NCBI RefSeq assembly: GCF_001025195.1
Contig: NZ_AP012325.1
Span: 930,001 to 994,000 of the forward strand
DNA: 64,000 nucleotides
Direction: 5' to 3'
DNA from: Bifidobacterium catenulatum DSM 16992 = JCM 1194 = LMG 11043
GTDB lineage: Bacteria; Actinomycetota; Actinomycetes; Actinomycetales; Bifidobacteriaceae
A program made the translations under genes and the position numbers. Below the pieces are notes generated by a model, which saw only the letters and a list, made by a program, of their open reading frames with translations, did not search any database and had not been told where the DNA came from. How positions within the stretch are numbered: the stretch's first letter is position 1; each line of letters begins with the position of its first letter. Below are positions 43,590 to 51,645 of the stretch, piece after piece.

Positions 43590-44051
43590 ATGCCAAATCG
43601 CGCCGAACGACGTGCCCAAGCCAAGCAGAACCGCAGGGGAGTGCCCCAACAGTACGACCAGACCAGAGGCCGTGGCCGTTCCGGCATGCTTGACGAATAC
43701 CAGCTTCAGGAGAAGTCCCGTCGCCTGCAGGACGGCACCGATGGTCCATGGAAGCCGACCGGCGACAGCGTCGTGGAAAACGAAAACCTGCTGACCACCA
43801 ATCCGGATTATACAAATCCGAAGATGTTCAAAGCGCCGCATTCCATGCGCCAGTGGTTCCGCGTGGCCAGCTGGGCGCTGATCGCATTGTCCGCAATCGC
43901 ATTCCTTGTAGTCATGTGGCTTCCATCGCATCCGATGTGGCTCATTGCAACCGTTTCCATTGTCTTTGCGGTCGGTGTGCTTAGCCTGTTCTTCACGGCG
44001 GGTAACCCGAAGCATAATCCGAACCTCGATCAGAATGGTACGGCCGTTTGA
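43590..44051 (+). CDS. Actinobacterial membrane protein of unknown function
   Basis: The protein has 153 residues starting behind AAAGGAG. A basic, disordered N-terminus (RAERRAQAKQNRRG) is followed by two membrane helices (about 90-110 and 114-135) in a hairpin, with a short polar tail. No enzyme motif is seen. It lies alone between gltD and glgA with its own terminator. Confidence 0.8.
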   Translation: MPNRAERRAQAKQNRRGVPQQYDQTRGRGRSGMLDEYQLQEKSRRLQDGTDGPWKPTGDSVVENENLLTTNPDYTNPKMFKAPHSMRQWFRVASWALIALSAIAFLVVMWLPSHPMWLIATVSIVFAVGVLSLFFTAGNPKHNPNLDQNGTAV

Positions 44052-44069
44052 TAGTAAGTCGATGAACAT

Positions 44070-44110
44070 AAAGCGGGGCTGCGTCCGATGGAAGGATGCA
44101 GCCCCGCTTT
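44070..44110 (+). terminator. Intrinsic terminator
   Basis: AAAGCGGGGCTGC (44070-44082) pairs with GCAGCCCCGCTTT (44098-44110) across a 15-base loop. Confidence 0.9.
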
Positions 44111-44182
44111 CACATGCGAGTCACGAATGACGATGCTATTCATTCTTGGTTTATCAGAAAAGATGCAAAACTTTGTGACACG

Positions 44183-44206
44183 AACGAAACAATCAGGCGT
44201 TTCGTT
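44183..44206. promoter_or_regulatory. Inverted repeat upstream of glgA
   Basis: AACGAAAC (44183-44190) and GTTTCGTT (44199-44206) form an 8+8 bp palindrome, 60 bp upstream of the glgA start. It is a probable operator. It does not match the TTGCA repeat before glgC. Confidence 0.5.
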
Positions 44207-44266
44207 GAAAATTTGCCTTACAGTAGTGATGGAATAACTGCCTGACTCGAAGAGGAGAGCACAGAT

Positions 44267-45523
44267 ATGAAGGTTGAGATCCTTTCCCGTGAATATCCGC
44301 CCAAGGTGTACGGTGGCGCAGGCGTGCACGCGGAGGAGCTTTCCAAAGTTCTGGCGGAACGCGTGGATGTGACGGTCCGTGCGTTTGATGGACCGCGTGC
44401 CGAGAATGAGATTCCCGAGATTCCGGGCGACAATCCCAAAGGTTCGCTCAAGGTCATCGGGTACGACGTTCCCAAGGAACTTCAAGAGGCGAACGGCGCG
44501 TTGAAAACATTTGGCGTCGACTTGCAAATCGCCAACGACGTGGACGCCGACATCATCCACGCCCACACATGGTACACCTGCCTAGCCGGTTACCTCGCCA
44601 AGATGCTGCACGGAACGCCGCTGGTCATCACCGCGCATTCCCTCGAACCGTTCCGCCCATGGAAGCGTGAGCAGTTGGGCGGCGGCTATAACCTGAGCTC
44701 ATGGGCTGAACGTGACGCATACGAGCACGCCGACCGCGTCATCGCCGTATCCGCCGGCATGCGCGAAGACATCCTGTCCGCTTATCCGAATCTCGATCCC
44801 GACAAGGTGGTCGTGGTACACAACGGCATCACTATGAGCCAGTTCGAAACTCCTGCTGACGACGATCCAGGCTGGAAGGTGTTCGAACGCTACAACATCG
44901 ACCGCAATAAGCCCACGCTCCTGTTCGTCGGCCGCATCACCAGACAGAAGGGTTTGCCGTACCTGCTGCAGGCGCTGCATTTCGTCGATCCGGGTATCCA
45001 GGTCGTGCTGTGCGCCGGAGCGCCCGACACTCCGGAAATCATGAACGAGGTCAAAACCGCGTTCGCCAAGCTTGATGAGGAGCGCGGCAACATCATCTGG
45101 ATTGAGGAAATGCTGCCGAAGCCGGAGCTTAACGCGCTCGAACACGGTTGCGACGCGTTCATCTGCCCGTCCATCTACGAGCCGCTCGGCATCGTGAACC
45201 TTGAAGCCATGGTCTGCGGTCTGCCCGTGGTGGCCTCCGCGACCGGCGGCATTCCTGAAGTCGTCGTCGACGGTGAAACCGGTTACCTTGTGCCCGTCGA
45301 CCAGTTGCACGACGGTACTGGTACCCCGACCAATCCAGACAAGTTCGTGCACGATATGGCCGACGCCATCAACCGCATCATGGCCGACCCTGAAAAGGCG
45401 AAGCAGATGGGCCAGGCCGGTTACGAACGCGCACGCGACAACTTCAGCTGGGAGTCGATCGCCGACAAGACCGTCAAGGTTTACGAGAACGTGCTTGCCG
45501 AGCAGGGCAAAGCCGCCGAATAG
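44267..45523 (+). CDS. glgA: Glycogen synthase, actinobacterial GlgA type
   Basis: The protein has 418 residues. The GT-B fold opens with MKVEILSREYPPKVYGGAG, where the KVYGGAG loop binds ADP-glucose. The C-terminal nucleotide-binding half has LFVGRITRQKGLPYLL and the EPLGIVNLEAM motif. It is the short actinobacterial/corynebacterial type of glycogen synthase. With GlgC (1.6 kb) it builds alpha-1,4-glucan. It starts at ATG 44267 behind GAGGAGAG. Confidence 0.93.
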   Translation: MKVEILSREYPPKVYGGAGVHAEELSKVLAERVDVTVRAFDGPRAENEIPEIPGDNPKGSLKVIGYDVPKELQEANGALKTFGVDLQIANDVDADIIHAHTWYTCLAGYLAKMLHGTPLVITAHSLEPFRPWKREQLGGGYNLSSWAERDAYEHADRVIAVSAGMREDILSAYPNLDPDKVVVVHNGITMSQFETPADDDPGWKVFERYNIDRNKPTLLFVGRITRQKGLPYLLQALHFVDPGIQVVLCAGAPDTPEIMNEVKTAFAKLDEERGNIIWIEEMLPKPELNALEHGCDAFICPSIYEPLGIVNLEAMVCGLPVVASATGGIPEVVVDGETGYLVPVDQLHDGTGTPTNPDKFVHDMADAINRIMADPEKAKQMGQAGYERARDNFSWESIADKTVKVYENVLAEQGKAAE

Positions 45524-45548
45524 CCCGTTCGCCACGTAGACGATACGT

Positions 45549-45591
45549 GAACGCCTTCCTCCGGACGCATTATTCTGGCGGAAGGCGTTTT
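45549..45591 (+). terminator. Intrinsic terminator after glgA
   Basis: AACGCCTTCC (45550-45559) pairs with GGAAGGCGTT (45580-45589), followed by TT. Confidence 0.8.
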
Positions 45592-45627
45592 CATGACTGC
45601 AATCTGAACAATGGCAGGGGAGGAAGA

Positions 45628-46479
45628 ATGTCGGAAAAGAACATCGCGCTGAAACTCACTGACGTGGAATTCCGTCGTCGTAAGCGCGTGATTCTCACTA
45701 AGGTCAATTTGGAAATCAACAAAGGTGAGAAATGGGTGCTGTTCGGTCCTAACGGCATCGGCAAATCAAGCCTGGTTCAGATGATGAGTACCAGAGGCTT
45801 CCCGTCGGAAGGTACCGTCGACATTCTTGGCAACCGTCTCGGCAAAGTGGACGTGTTCTCCTACCGTAACCGCATCGGTTTGAGCTCCGCGGAACTGAGC
45901 CGTGCGTTCCCACCTCAGGAAGATCCGCTTGACGCTATCGTGACCGCATTGACCGCGACCACCGGCCGTTGGCGCGACACCTACACCGACGAGGATTATG
46001 CCAAGGCGCGCTCCCTCATGCGCGAATTCGGCATCGAGTACCTCGAAGGCAAGATGATGTTCAAGCTTTCGGAAGGCGAACGCACACGCGTGCTAATCTG
46101 CCGTGCGCTGATGGCCGATCCGGATCTGCTGATTCTGGACGAACCGACCACAGGACTCGACCTGGGCGGTCGTGAGATCGCGCTCCGTGCGTTAAGCCGG
46201 GTCGGCGCCGAACAATCAGACCGTGCCGTGGTATTGGTGACGCATCGTCTTGAGGAGATTCCGCAGGGATTCGACCATGTGGCGATCATGGGTAGAATCA
46301 CCGGCAGCGAAGCCGATGCCTATGCCGACAATGTGGCAGGCAACGATCCGGCCCCCGGAACCATCGTGTATACGGGCGACTTGGAACATGGCTTCACGTC
46401 CGCGCGCTTGAGCGAGGTGTTCGGCCTGAAGCTCGAGGTGACGCACGCGAATGGGCGTTGGAACGCGTACGCGCTGTAA
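45628..46479 (+). CDS. ABC transporter ATP-binding protein
   Basis: The protein has 283 residues from ATG 45628 behind GGGGAGGAAG; the frame opens earlier, through the terminator, and that start is rejected. Walker A is FGPNGIGKSSLV, the signature is LSEGERTRVLICRALM, and Walker B is LLILDEPTTGLDLGG. No permease gene is adjacent. Standalone ATPases of this ModF/YlmA-like type often have unknown partners. Confidence 0.88.
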   Translation: MSEKNIALKLTDVEFRRRKRVILTKVNLEINKGEKWVLFGPNGIGKSSLVQMMSTRGFPSEGTVDILGNRLGKVDVFSYRNRIGLSSAELSRAFPPQEDPLDAIVTALTATTGRWRDTYTDEDYAKARSLMREFGIEYLEGKMMFKLSEGERTRVLICRALMADPDLLILDEPTTGLDLGGREIALRALSRVGAEQSDRAVVLVTHRLEEIPQGFDHVAIMGRITGSEADAYADNVAGNDPAPGTIVYTGDLEHGFTSARLSEVFGLKLEVTHANGRWNAYAL

Positions 46480-46590
46480 CTGACGCTTTGCATCGCAGAA
46501 ACATGCTGTAGCATGAATAGCGCCAGACAGGCGAGTCTTGACCGCGCTGTCGCAATGATGAAATCTATATTGGGAATGAAGGAGCGATTG

Positions 46591-47646
46591 ATGCGTCGAG
46601 GACCGTTGATGGCGGGCGAGAAAGTGCAGTTCACGGATCGCAGATCCAATAAGATCACCGACCAGCTGGTGCCTGGTGGCGTGACGCAGACCTCACATGG
46701 CATCATTCTGCACGACGACGTGATCGGGCAGCTGGAGGGATCCGTGGTGGTGACGGTGAGCGCCAAACGTGAGACCCAGATTAACCAGGACCATCCGGAA
46801 CGCGACGCCAACAAGCCTTGGAAGGGCACGCGCGCCATCGGTGGATGGCAGTTCGCGGTAATGCGTCCGCGGCTGGCCGACTATGTGCTGTCGATGCCTC
46901 GCGGCGCGCAAATCATGTATCCGAAGGACATTGCCCAGGTGATTCAATTGGGTGACATTCGTTCCGGCATGAACGTGCTGGAATCCGGAGCCGGATCTGG
47001 CGCCATGAGCATCAACCTGCTGGACGCGGTGAGTGAGTCCGGCCGTCTGACCACCATCGAGATGCGTTCGGAATTCGCCCGCGTGGCCGAAGCGAACGCT
47101 ACGGTTTATTTCGGAGGCCGCCCTGCTTGGTGGGATTTGAAAACCGGAGATTTCGACTCGGTGGCGGCCGCGTTGCCGGAGCATTCCTTCGACCGCATCA
47201 TGCTTGACATGCTCGACCCTTGGAACCGGCTTGAACAGGCGTATCGAGTGATTGCCCCCGGAGGCGTGCTTGTGGCGTACGTGACCACCACCACGCAGCT
47301 GAGTCGTATGGCGGAGGCGTTGCGCGAAGCCGGCTGCTGGACGGAACCGGACATTCAGGAAACGCTGGAACGTGACTGGAAGGCGCAGGGTTTGGCGATC
47401 CGCCCCGACCATCAGATGATCGGGCACACCGGTTTCCTCATGGTATCCCGTGCGATGGCTCCGGGATTCCAGGCGTTACGCAAACGCGACCGCGCTACGA
47501 AAGACACGACCACAGATATCGATTCCCTGAGCGCCGAAGAACGTGCCGAACAGCTCGAAGACCTTGAACTGCGTGACATTTCAGACCGTAAGCTGCGCAA
47601 AGTGCTGCGCGATCTTGACGCTCAGGTCGAGGCTATCGGCGATTGA
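46591..47646 (+). CDS. trmI: tRNA (adenine-58-N1)-methyltransferase TrmI
   Basis: The protein has 351 residues from ATG 46591, with AAGGAG ten bases upstream. The frame from 46513 is not used. SAM-binding motif VLESGAGSGAMSINLL and the catalytic-region MLDMLDPWNRLEQ are typical. It forms m1A58 in the T-loop of tRNA, as in Mycobacterium and Thermus. A 50-residue C-terminal coil rich in Glu/Arg (ERAEQLEDLELRDISDRKLRK) extends beyond the core. Confidence 0.93.
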   Translation: MRRGPLMAGEKVQFTDRRSNKITDQLVPGGVTQTSHGIILHDDVIGQLEGSVVVTVSAKRETQINQDHPERDANKPWKGTRAIGGWQFAVMRPRLADYVLSMPRGAQIMYPKDIAQVIQLGDIRSGMNVLESGAGSGAMSINLLDAVSESGRLTTIEMRSEFARVAEANATVYFGGRPAWWDLKTGDFDSVAAALPEHSFDRIMLDMLDPWNRLEQAYRVIAPGGVLVAYVTTTTQLSRMAEALREAGCWTEPDIQETLERDWKAQGLAIRPDHQMIGHTGFLMVSRAMAPGFQALRKRDRATKDTTTDIDSLSAEERAEQLEDLELRDISDRKLRKVLRDLDAQVEAIGD

Positions 47647-47734
47647 TACGGTGTTTCTTGCAGTTGTTCTGAGACAATAGTCGTGTGCGTTGCGTTGACG
47701 CGCACCAGATCGTTAAGGATTGGAGCATTCGTCC

Positions 47735-48292
47735 ATGGGAACGAGCCTCAAGAAGGTTGCGAAGAAAGCCAAGGATTACAAATATGTGCTGCTGGTGATG
47801 CGCCACGCCAAGACCGAACCGTTCGGTGACGGCGGCGATGCCGGGCGCGAACTGACCGACAAGGGACGCAAGCAGGCGAAGGCCGTCGCCAAAGGCTTGA
47901 CCGCGCACAAAATGGTGCCGACGCGTATCGCTTGCTCCAGCGCCACCAGAGCAAGGCAGACATGCGATCGCATGCTCAAGGTGTTCGGCGACGATCCGAA
48001 GGTCGACTATCGCCAGAGTCTGTATGAGGGTGGGGTGCAGTCCGTGTTCGACGAGCTCGCCCAGACCAAGGAAAAGCATCGCGAATTGTTGGTGCTCGGC
48101 CATGAGCCCACCGTGTCGATCGCATGCCAGTGGCTGGCGAGCTCCGAATCGAATGCGACGCTGCTCGACTTGCTGAACCTGGGCATGTCGCCGGCTTCGC
48201 TCGCCGTGTTCGGATCGAACGAGCCGTTCAACCAATGGCAGCTGCACAGTGGTGAACTCATCGCATTGCTGACGGCCAAGGATTTTGAATAA
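47735..48292 (+). CDS. SixA-like phosphohistidine phosphatase
   Basis: The protein has 185 residues from ATG 47735, with GGAG nine bases upstream. The histidine-phosphatase (RHG) signature VMRHAKTE holds the catalytic His, and the second His is in LVLGHEPTVS. Small SixA-type enzymes dephosphorylate phosphohistidine or other phosphoesters; the target is unknown. It is the last host gene before the integrated element. Confidence 0.88.
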   Translation: MGTSLKKVAKKAKDYKYVLLVMRHAKTEPFGDGGDAGRELTDKGRKQAKAVAKGLTAHKMVPTRIACSSATRARQTCDRMLKVFGDDPKVDYRQSLYEGGVQSVFDELAQTKEKHRELLVLGHEPTVSIACQWLASSESNATLLDLLNLGMSPASLAVFGSNEPFNQWQLHSGELIALLTAKDFE

Positions 48293-48545
48293 TTCCTTTG
48301 CAATCGACATGATGTTGAGGGACATGAAACGCTGTCGCACCAACTGATATAAACCGTGCTAATACGCGCCACACTATGCCGGTGTGACGCCGAATCGTTG
48401 GAATACCGCGGAAACGTAGACGGCAGTAAGGCTTGTATGGTGTTGTGCGCGCGTGACGCTGATACGAGTTTTCCCGCCGAAAACGGCGTTTTACGCCCGC
48501 TTAGAGTGTGATTTAGAGTGGACTCCCTGACACGGGAGGACAGTC
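48293..48545. other. Host–element junction region (candidate left attachment end)
   Basis: This 253-base stretch between the last core gene and the integrase should contain attL. It holds no gene, but has GCCGAAAACGGC (about 48477) and a tandem TTAGAGTG repeat (about 48501 and 48513) that could be recombinase arm or regulatory sites. No tRNA 3' end is present here, so the target is intergenic or the 3' end of the preceding gene. The core cannot be fixed without the right junction. Confidence 0.4.
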
Positions 48546-49766
48546 ATGGCGGGCAAGACGAAAAACAGGAGGACCGGGGGATCCGGAAGCGTGTTCCAGG
48601 ACTCCAAAGGACGATGGCACTTCCGCAAGGATATGGGAACCGACCCGGCGACCGGACGCAGACGCCCGCCGATCGAAGCCACCGGCATGGTGAAAAGCGA
48701 GGCGCGCGCCCGTTTCCAGGCGAAGATAGCGGAATGGGAACGGGACGGAAGACTGCCCACCAAGGACGGCCCGAAAACCGCGGACTACTTCGAACGGTGG
48801 ATGGAGGAGCACAGGACCGCCGTCAACCCCACCACTTGGCGCAACGAATCCAGCTGGATGCGCACCATGAACGCGATCATCGGGAACATCCGCCTCAACC
48901 GGCTCACCGCCGACGACATCAACGGCATGTGCAGGAGACTGCGCCGCACGCGCAAAAGCAAGACCGTCAACACCTATCTCGCAGTCCTTGGCGCCATGCT
49001 CCGAACCGCGAAACGGGACGGACTCATCGCCGACGACCCGATGGAAAACGTCGGACGAATGCCGGAGGACCGGTACGAACGCCCCATCCTCGACGTCGCC
49101 GACCCAGCGAAGGTCATCGAGGCCGCGCTCGCCGAGCCCGATCCGGCGGTCGCAGTGTTCGACAGTCCGGACGAGCGTGAGAAGTGGGCACTCATGTTCG
49201 AACTTGCCTTCACCACGGGCATGCGGCCGGGGGAGAGGTATGGCCTGATGCCCTACCAGCTGGAACTGCATCATGGGATTCCCGTCATCAACGTGTGCCA
49301 GCAGGCCAAGCCGATACCAGCTGGCGCTACGATTCCGGATTGGATGGAAGCCGAGCATCTGGATGGGGCGATCTGGCTGACCAAACCGAAGACCGCCAAA
49401 GGCGTGCGGACGGTTCCCATTCCGCAGGGGCTTTGGGACCGGCTTTGGGCGCATATCGTCAAATGGGGCGTGCCGTCCCATGGATTGGTGTTCACCAATC
49501 TTTACGGCCGTCCGATCAGGCGGGACAACGAGGAGAAGCGTTGGCGCCGCGCCCTGAAGATGGCGGGACTGCCGTACGTCGACATCTACAGCGCGCGGCA
49601 CTGGCTCGCCACCGAACTCGCGGCTGCCGGCGCGAGCGACGAGGAGCGCACCGCCATCATGGGCCACACCGACATCCACACCACTAGCGTGTACACGCAT
49701 TGGAGGGAACGGCGGCTCGCCAAGACGCTCGACGCCGCCCTGCCAGACCTCCGCGACGGCCAGTGA
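48546..49766 (+). CDS. int: Phage integrase, tyrosine recombinase
   Basis: The protein has 406 residues. An N-terminal arm-binding segment (GGSGSVFQDSKGRWHFR) is followed by the SAM-like core-binding domain (about 75-165) and the catalytic domain. The first catalytic arginine is in TTGMRPGERYGL, the second box reads YSARHWLATELAAAG, and the C-terminal GHTDIHTTSVYTHW carries the tyrosine nucleophile. It is transcribed into the element from the left junction, as expected for an integrase beside attL. Confidence 0.95.
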   Translation: MAGKTKNRRTGGSGSVFQDSKGRWHFRKDMGTDPATGRRRPPIEATGMVKSEARARFQAKIAEWERDGRLPTKDGPKTADYFERWMEEHRTAVNPTTWRNESSWMRTMNAIIGNIRLNRLTADDINGMCRRLRRTRKSKTVNTYLAVLGAMLRTAKRDGLIADDPMENVGRMPEDRYERPILDVADPAKVIEAALAEPDPAVAVFDSPDEREKWALMFELAFTTGMRPGERYGLMPYQLELHHGIPVINVCQQAKPIPAGATIPDWMEAEHLDGAIWLTKPKTAKGVRTVPIPQGLWDRLWAHIVKWGVPSHGLVFTNLYGRPIRRDNEEKRWRRALKMAGLPYVDIYSARHWLATELAAAGASDEERTAIMGHTDIHTTSVYTHWRERRLAKTLDAALPDLRDGQ

Positions 49767-49854
49767 CGGACGTCGACGGCTTTTCCGCAACACGAAAGAG
49801 TATTGACACACCCCGCGCTCGCCGGTAGATTGAGATACGAAACAAGGAGGTGCC

Positions 49855-50478
49855 GTGGACGATGAGCATGAAGACGATGATGAGAATGATGACGATTCCA
49901 GGACTGAGCGGGACGCATCAGCTGGAGAACCGTCGCATGGAGTCGATGAGGAACGCGCAGGCGAACCTGTCACGGCAGACGAGAAGCCGTCTCGTGACGT
50001 CGGCGATCAGCCGGATGAAGGTGGAGAAAGACAAGGCGAGATAACGCAGCCGAACGACGAGGAGCTGGTCCGCGCCATATCCATGCTGGTGCAATCCGGA
50101 ATCTCGGAATCCTACTCGGGCATGCTCCCGCGGCCAAGCGATTTCAACAAGTATCCGGCTGACATCCAGGAACGTATGTGCAGATGGAACGACGCCTTCA
50201 CGGTCGACGAATCGAACCGGCAGAACCAGCTCGTCAAGGCGGAGATAGATCAGAGCCGCAAAGGCATGTGAGTCAGCGCAGGTTTATTCGCGGTCGCATT
50301 GCTGATGAGCTTCATATCGTTCTTGGTCACATCGAGTTCATGGTCGTTTGGTTTCCTGGCGGTTCCGGTGGCGACTATAATCGCCAACCTGTTCGAGCCG
50401 ATCGCGTCAAGAAGTAGCCGCGACAAGGAAAAACGCACCGAACGCGAACCGGGGAAAGAAGACCGACAAAACGCGTGA
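49855..50478 (+). pseudogene. DUF2335-type membrane protein interrupted by an in-frame TGA
   Basis: The frame starts at ATG 49855, with AAGGAGGTGCC upstream. It encodes an acidic disordered N-terminus and the DUF2335-like segment SGMLPRPSDFNKYPADI. It meets TGA at 50269-50271 just before the membrane part. Read on in the same frame, it gives two hydrophobic helices (VSAGLFAVALLMSFISFLV and FLAVPVATIIANL) and ends at TGA 50476. The codon replaced is plausibly a Trp that precedes the helices in the family. Without readthrough only a 138-residue soluble fragment is made. Confidence 0.7.
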
Positions 50479-50502
50479 CGTTCACTTCATGAATGAGACA
50501 GA

Positions 50503-50539
50503 AGACCCCGGCGCTCGCGGTATGCGGGCGCCAGGGTCT
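50503..50539. terminator. Hairpin terminator
   Basis: AGACCCCGGCGC (50503-50514) pairs with GCGCCAGGGTCT (50528-50539) with one mismatch. It lies between the integrase-side genes and the leftward cassette and could serve both. Confidence 0.7.
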
Positions 50540-50557
50540 AGATTTATTTGGGGTATG

Positions 50558-50680
50558 TAAAATTACTGGTTGAAGGTTGTTAAATTGCTGGTTGGAGGTC
50601 GGGAAGAGCATTGGATATCTTCAACCTTGGATTTAACAAACAAATCTATTAGAGATTCAACCCGATATTTAACAAATATG
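50558..50680. repeat. AT-rich direct repeats between terminator and HEPN gene
   Basis: TAAAATTACTGGTTGAAGGT (50558) recurs, diverged, at 50580. TTCAACC..ATTTAACAAA (50620) recurs at 50656. The region overlaps the last codons of the leftward gene ending at 50669. Composition is much more AT-rich than its surroundings. Confidence 0.5.
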
Positions 50681-51376
50681 TTCTCTATTTCGAAGCGGTC
50701 GAAAATCGGTGACGCCAATCCTATCGAACCCCTTTTTGCTCGAGTATTCTCGATTCCTCTCAGGGCATTCCTTCACGAATCTGGCGACGCCTTTCGCCAT
50801 CCGCGATATCAACCCTTCAAGGCTGACGACGCAGTCGTAGGAGCAATTCTCGAGCTGCTCTATCCCGTTCGCCGTATGCCCGAATTGCGCAACGAGCTTG
50901 TCTGCTCCGAACCCTGCGGACACGCCGATGACCCGATAAGGGCTGTAAGCAGAGCCTTTGCCGTCGATAGAGGAAGAACCTGCATGAACGACCGCGCAGC
51001 GAAGCTGGTAGAGATCCGAGGCCGTGAAGATGCCGTTCGATAGAATCTCGTCGAACCCGCGCTCGACATCTGCCTCAGATTTCAAATCATTCCTCTCGTC
51101 GTCCATTCTCTTGCCGTCGTTTTCTAGATGCAAGTACTCCGCCGCCCATGTCCGGTAATCCGTGCCGTCTATGCGGGAGCAGACGTCGGGAACCGTCACT
51201 ACGAGCGTTAAGGCGGCAAGTACCAGCCCGTCGTCGTAAGCCATCTCGCATTCTCTCATGAGGTTCACCGGAGTTCTCGGGACGACGGTCGGCAGACCGA
51301 AGGCGTTCTCTCGGCTTTGGAGCCCAGGAGAAGGTTTCGGGCACCAGCAGTCGATCGCGTCGGCTTCCTCGCTCAT
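50669..51376 (-). CDS. HEPN-like protein with R-x4-H motif (candidate toxin RNase)
   Basis: The protein has 235 residues starting at ATG 51376 behind GGAGG, overlapping the preceding stop by four bases. The middle has LVVTVPDVCSRIDG, then SDLYQLRCAVVHAGSSSI, where RCAVVH is the R-x4-H arrangement of HEPN-superfamily RNases. That motif and the helical context are seen directly; catalytic activity is inferred. Third gene of a leftward cassette with an HsdM-N-like protein and a DUF262 protein, all typical of anti-phage systems. It could instead be a non-catalytic sensor. Confidence 0.6.
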   Translation of the reverse strand: MSEEADAIDCWCPKPSPGLQSRENAFGLPTVVPRTPVNLMRECEMAYDDGLVLAALTLVVTVPDVCSRIDGTDYRTWAAEYLHLENDGKRMDDERNDLKSEADVERGFDEILSNGIFTASDLYQLRCAVVHAGSSSIDGKGSAYSPYRVIGVSAGFGADKLVAQFGHTANGIEQLENCSYDCVVSLEGLISRMAKGVARFVKECPERNREYSSKKGFDRIGVTDFRPLRNREHIC

Positions 51377-51594
51377 TCGAGCACCTCCCCAGTGTCGGCG
51401 TCGTCCCACATGGCGGCCTTCTTGCGGGCGAGCACCTTGTCGCGGGTGGGCTCGAGCGCACACTCGAATCGGCGCAGCACCGCAAAGGGAAGGATGAGCT
51501 TGTTGTAATCGGCGGGGCGGATGACGTCGCGGACGTAGTCGGCTATGGACCAGATGTCGTTGACGTAGTCGAAGGCCTTCTTCTCGGCAGCCAT
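51373..51594 (-). CDS. Stand-alone HsdM N-terminal-like protein
   Basis: The protein has 73 residues from ATG 51594 behind GAAAGG. FDYVNDIWSIADYVRDVI followed by ADYNKLILPFAVLRRFECAL closely follows the N-terminal helical domain (HsdM_N) of type I modification methylases, including the VLRR motif. The methyltransferase domain is absent: the gene ends after DDADTGEVLE and overlaps the next start. Either it is a truncated hsdM captured in the cassette or a purpose-built small domain that could bind DNA or restriction subunits. Its coupling to both neighbours favours function. Confidence 0.75.
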   Translation of the reverse strand: MAAEKKAFDYVNDIWSIADYVRDVIRPADYNKLILPFAVLRRFECALEPTRDKVLARKKAAMWDDADTGEVLE

Positions 51595-51645
51595 GGCGGA
51601 CCTTTCGGTTGGTTGTCTTTCCAACCCACTTATTTTACATACCCT

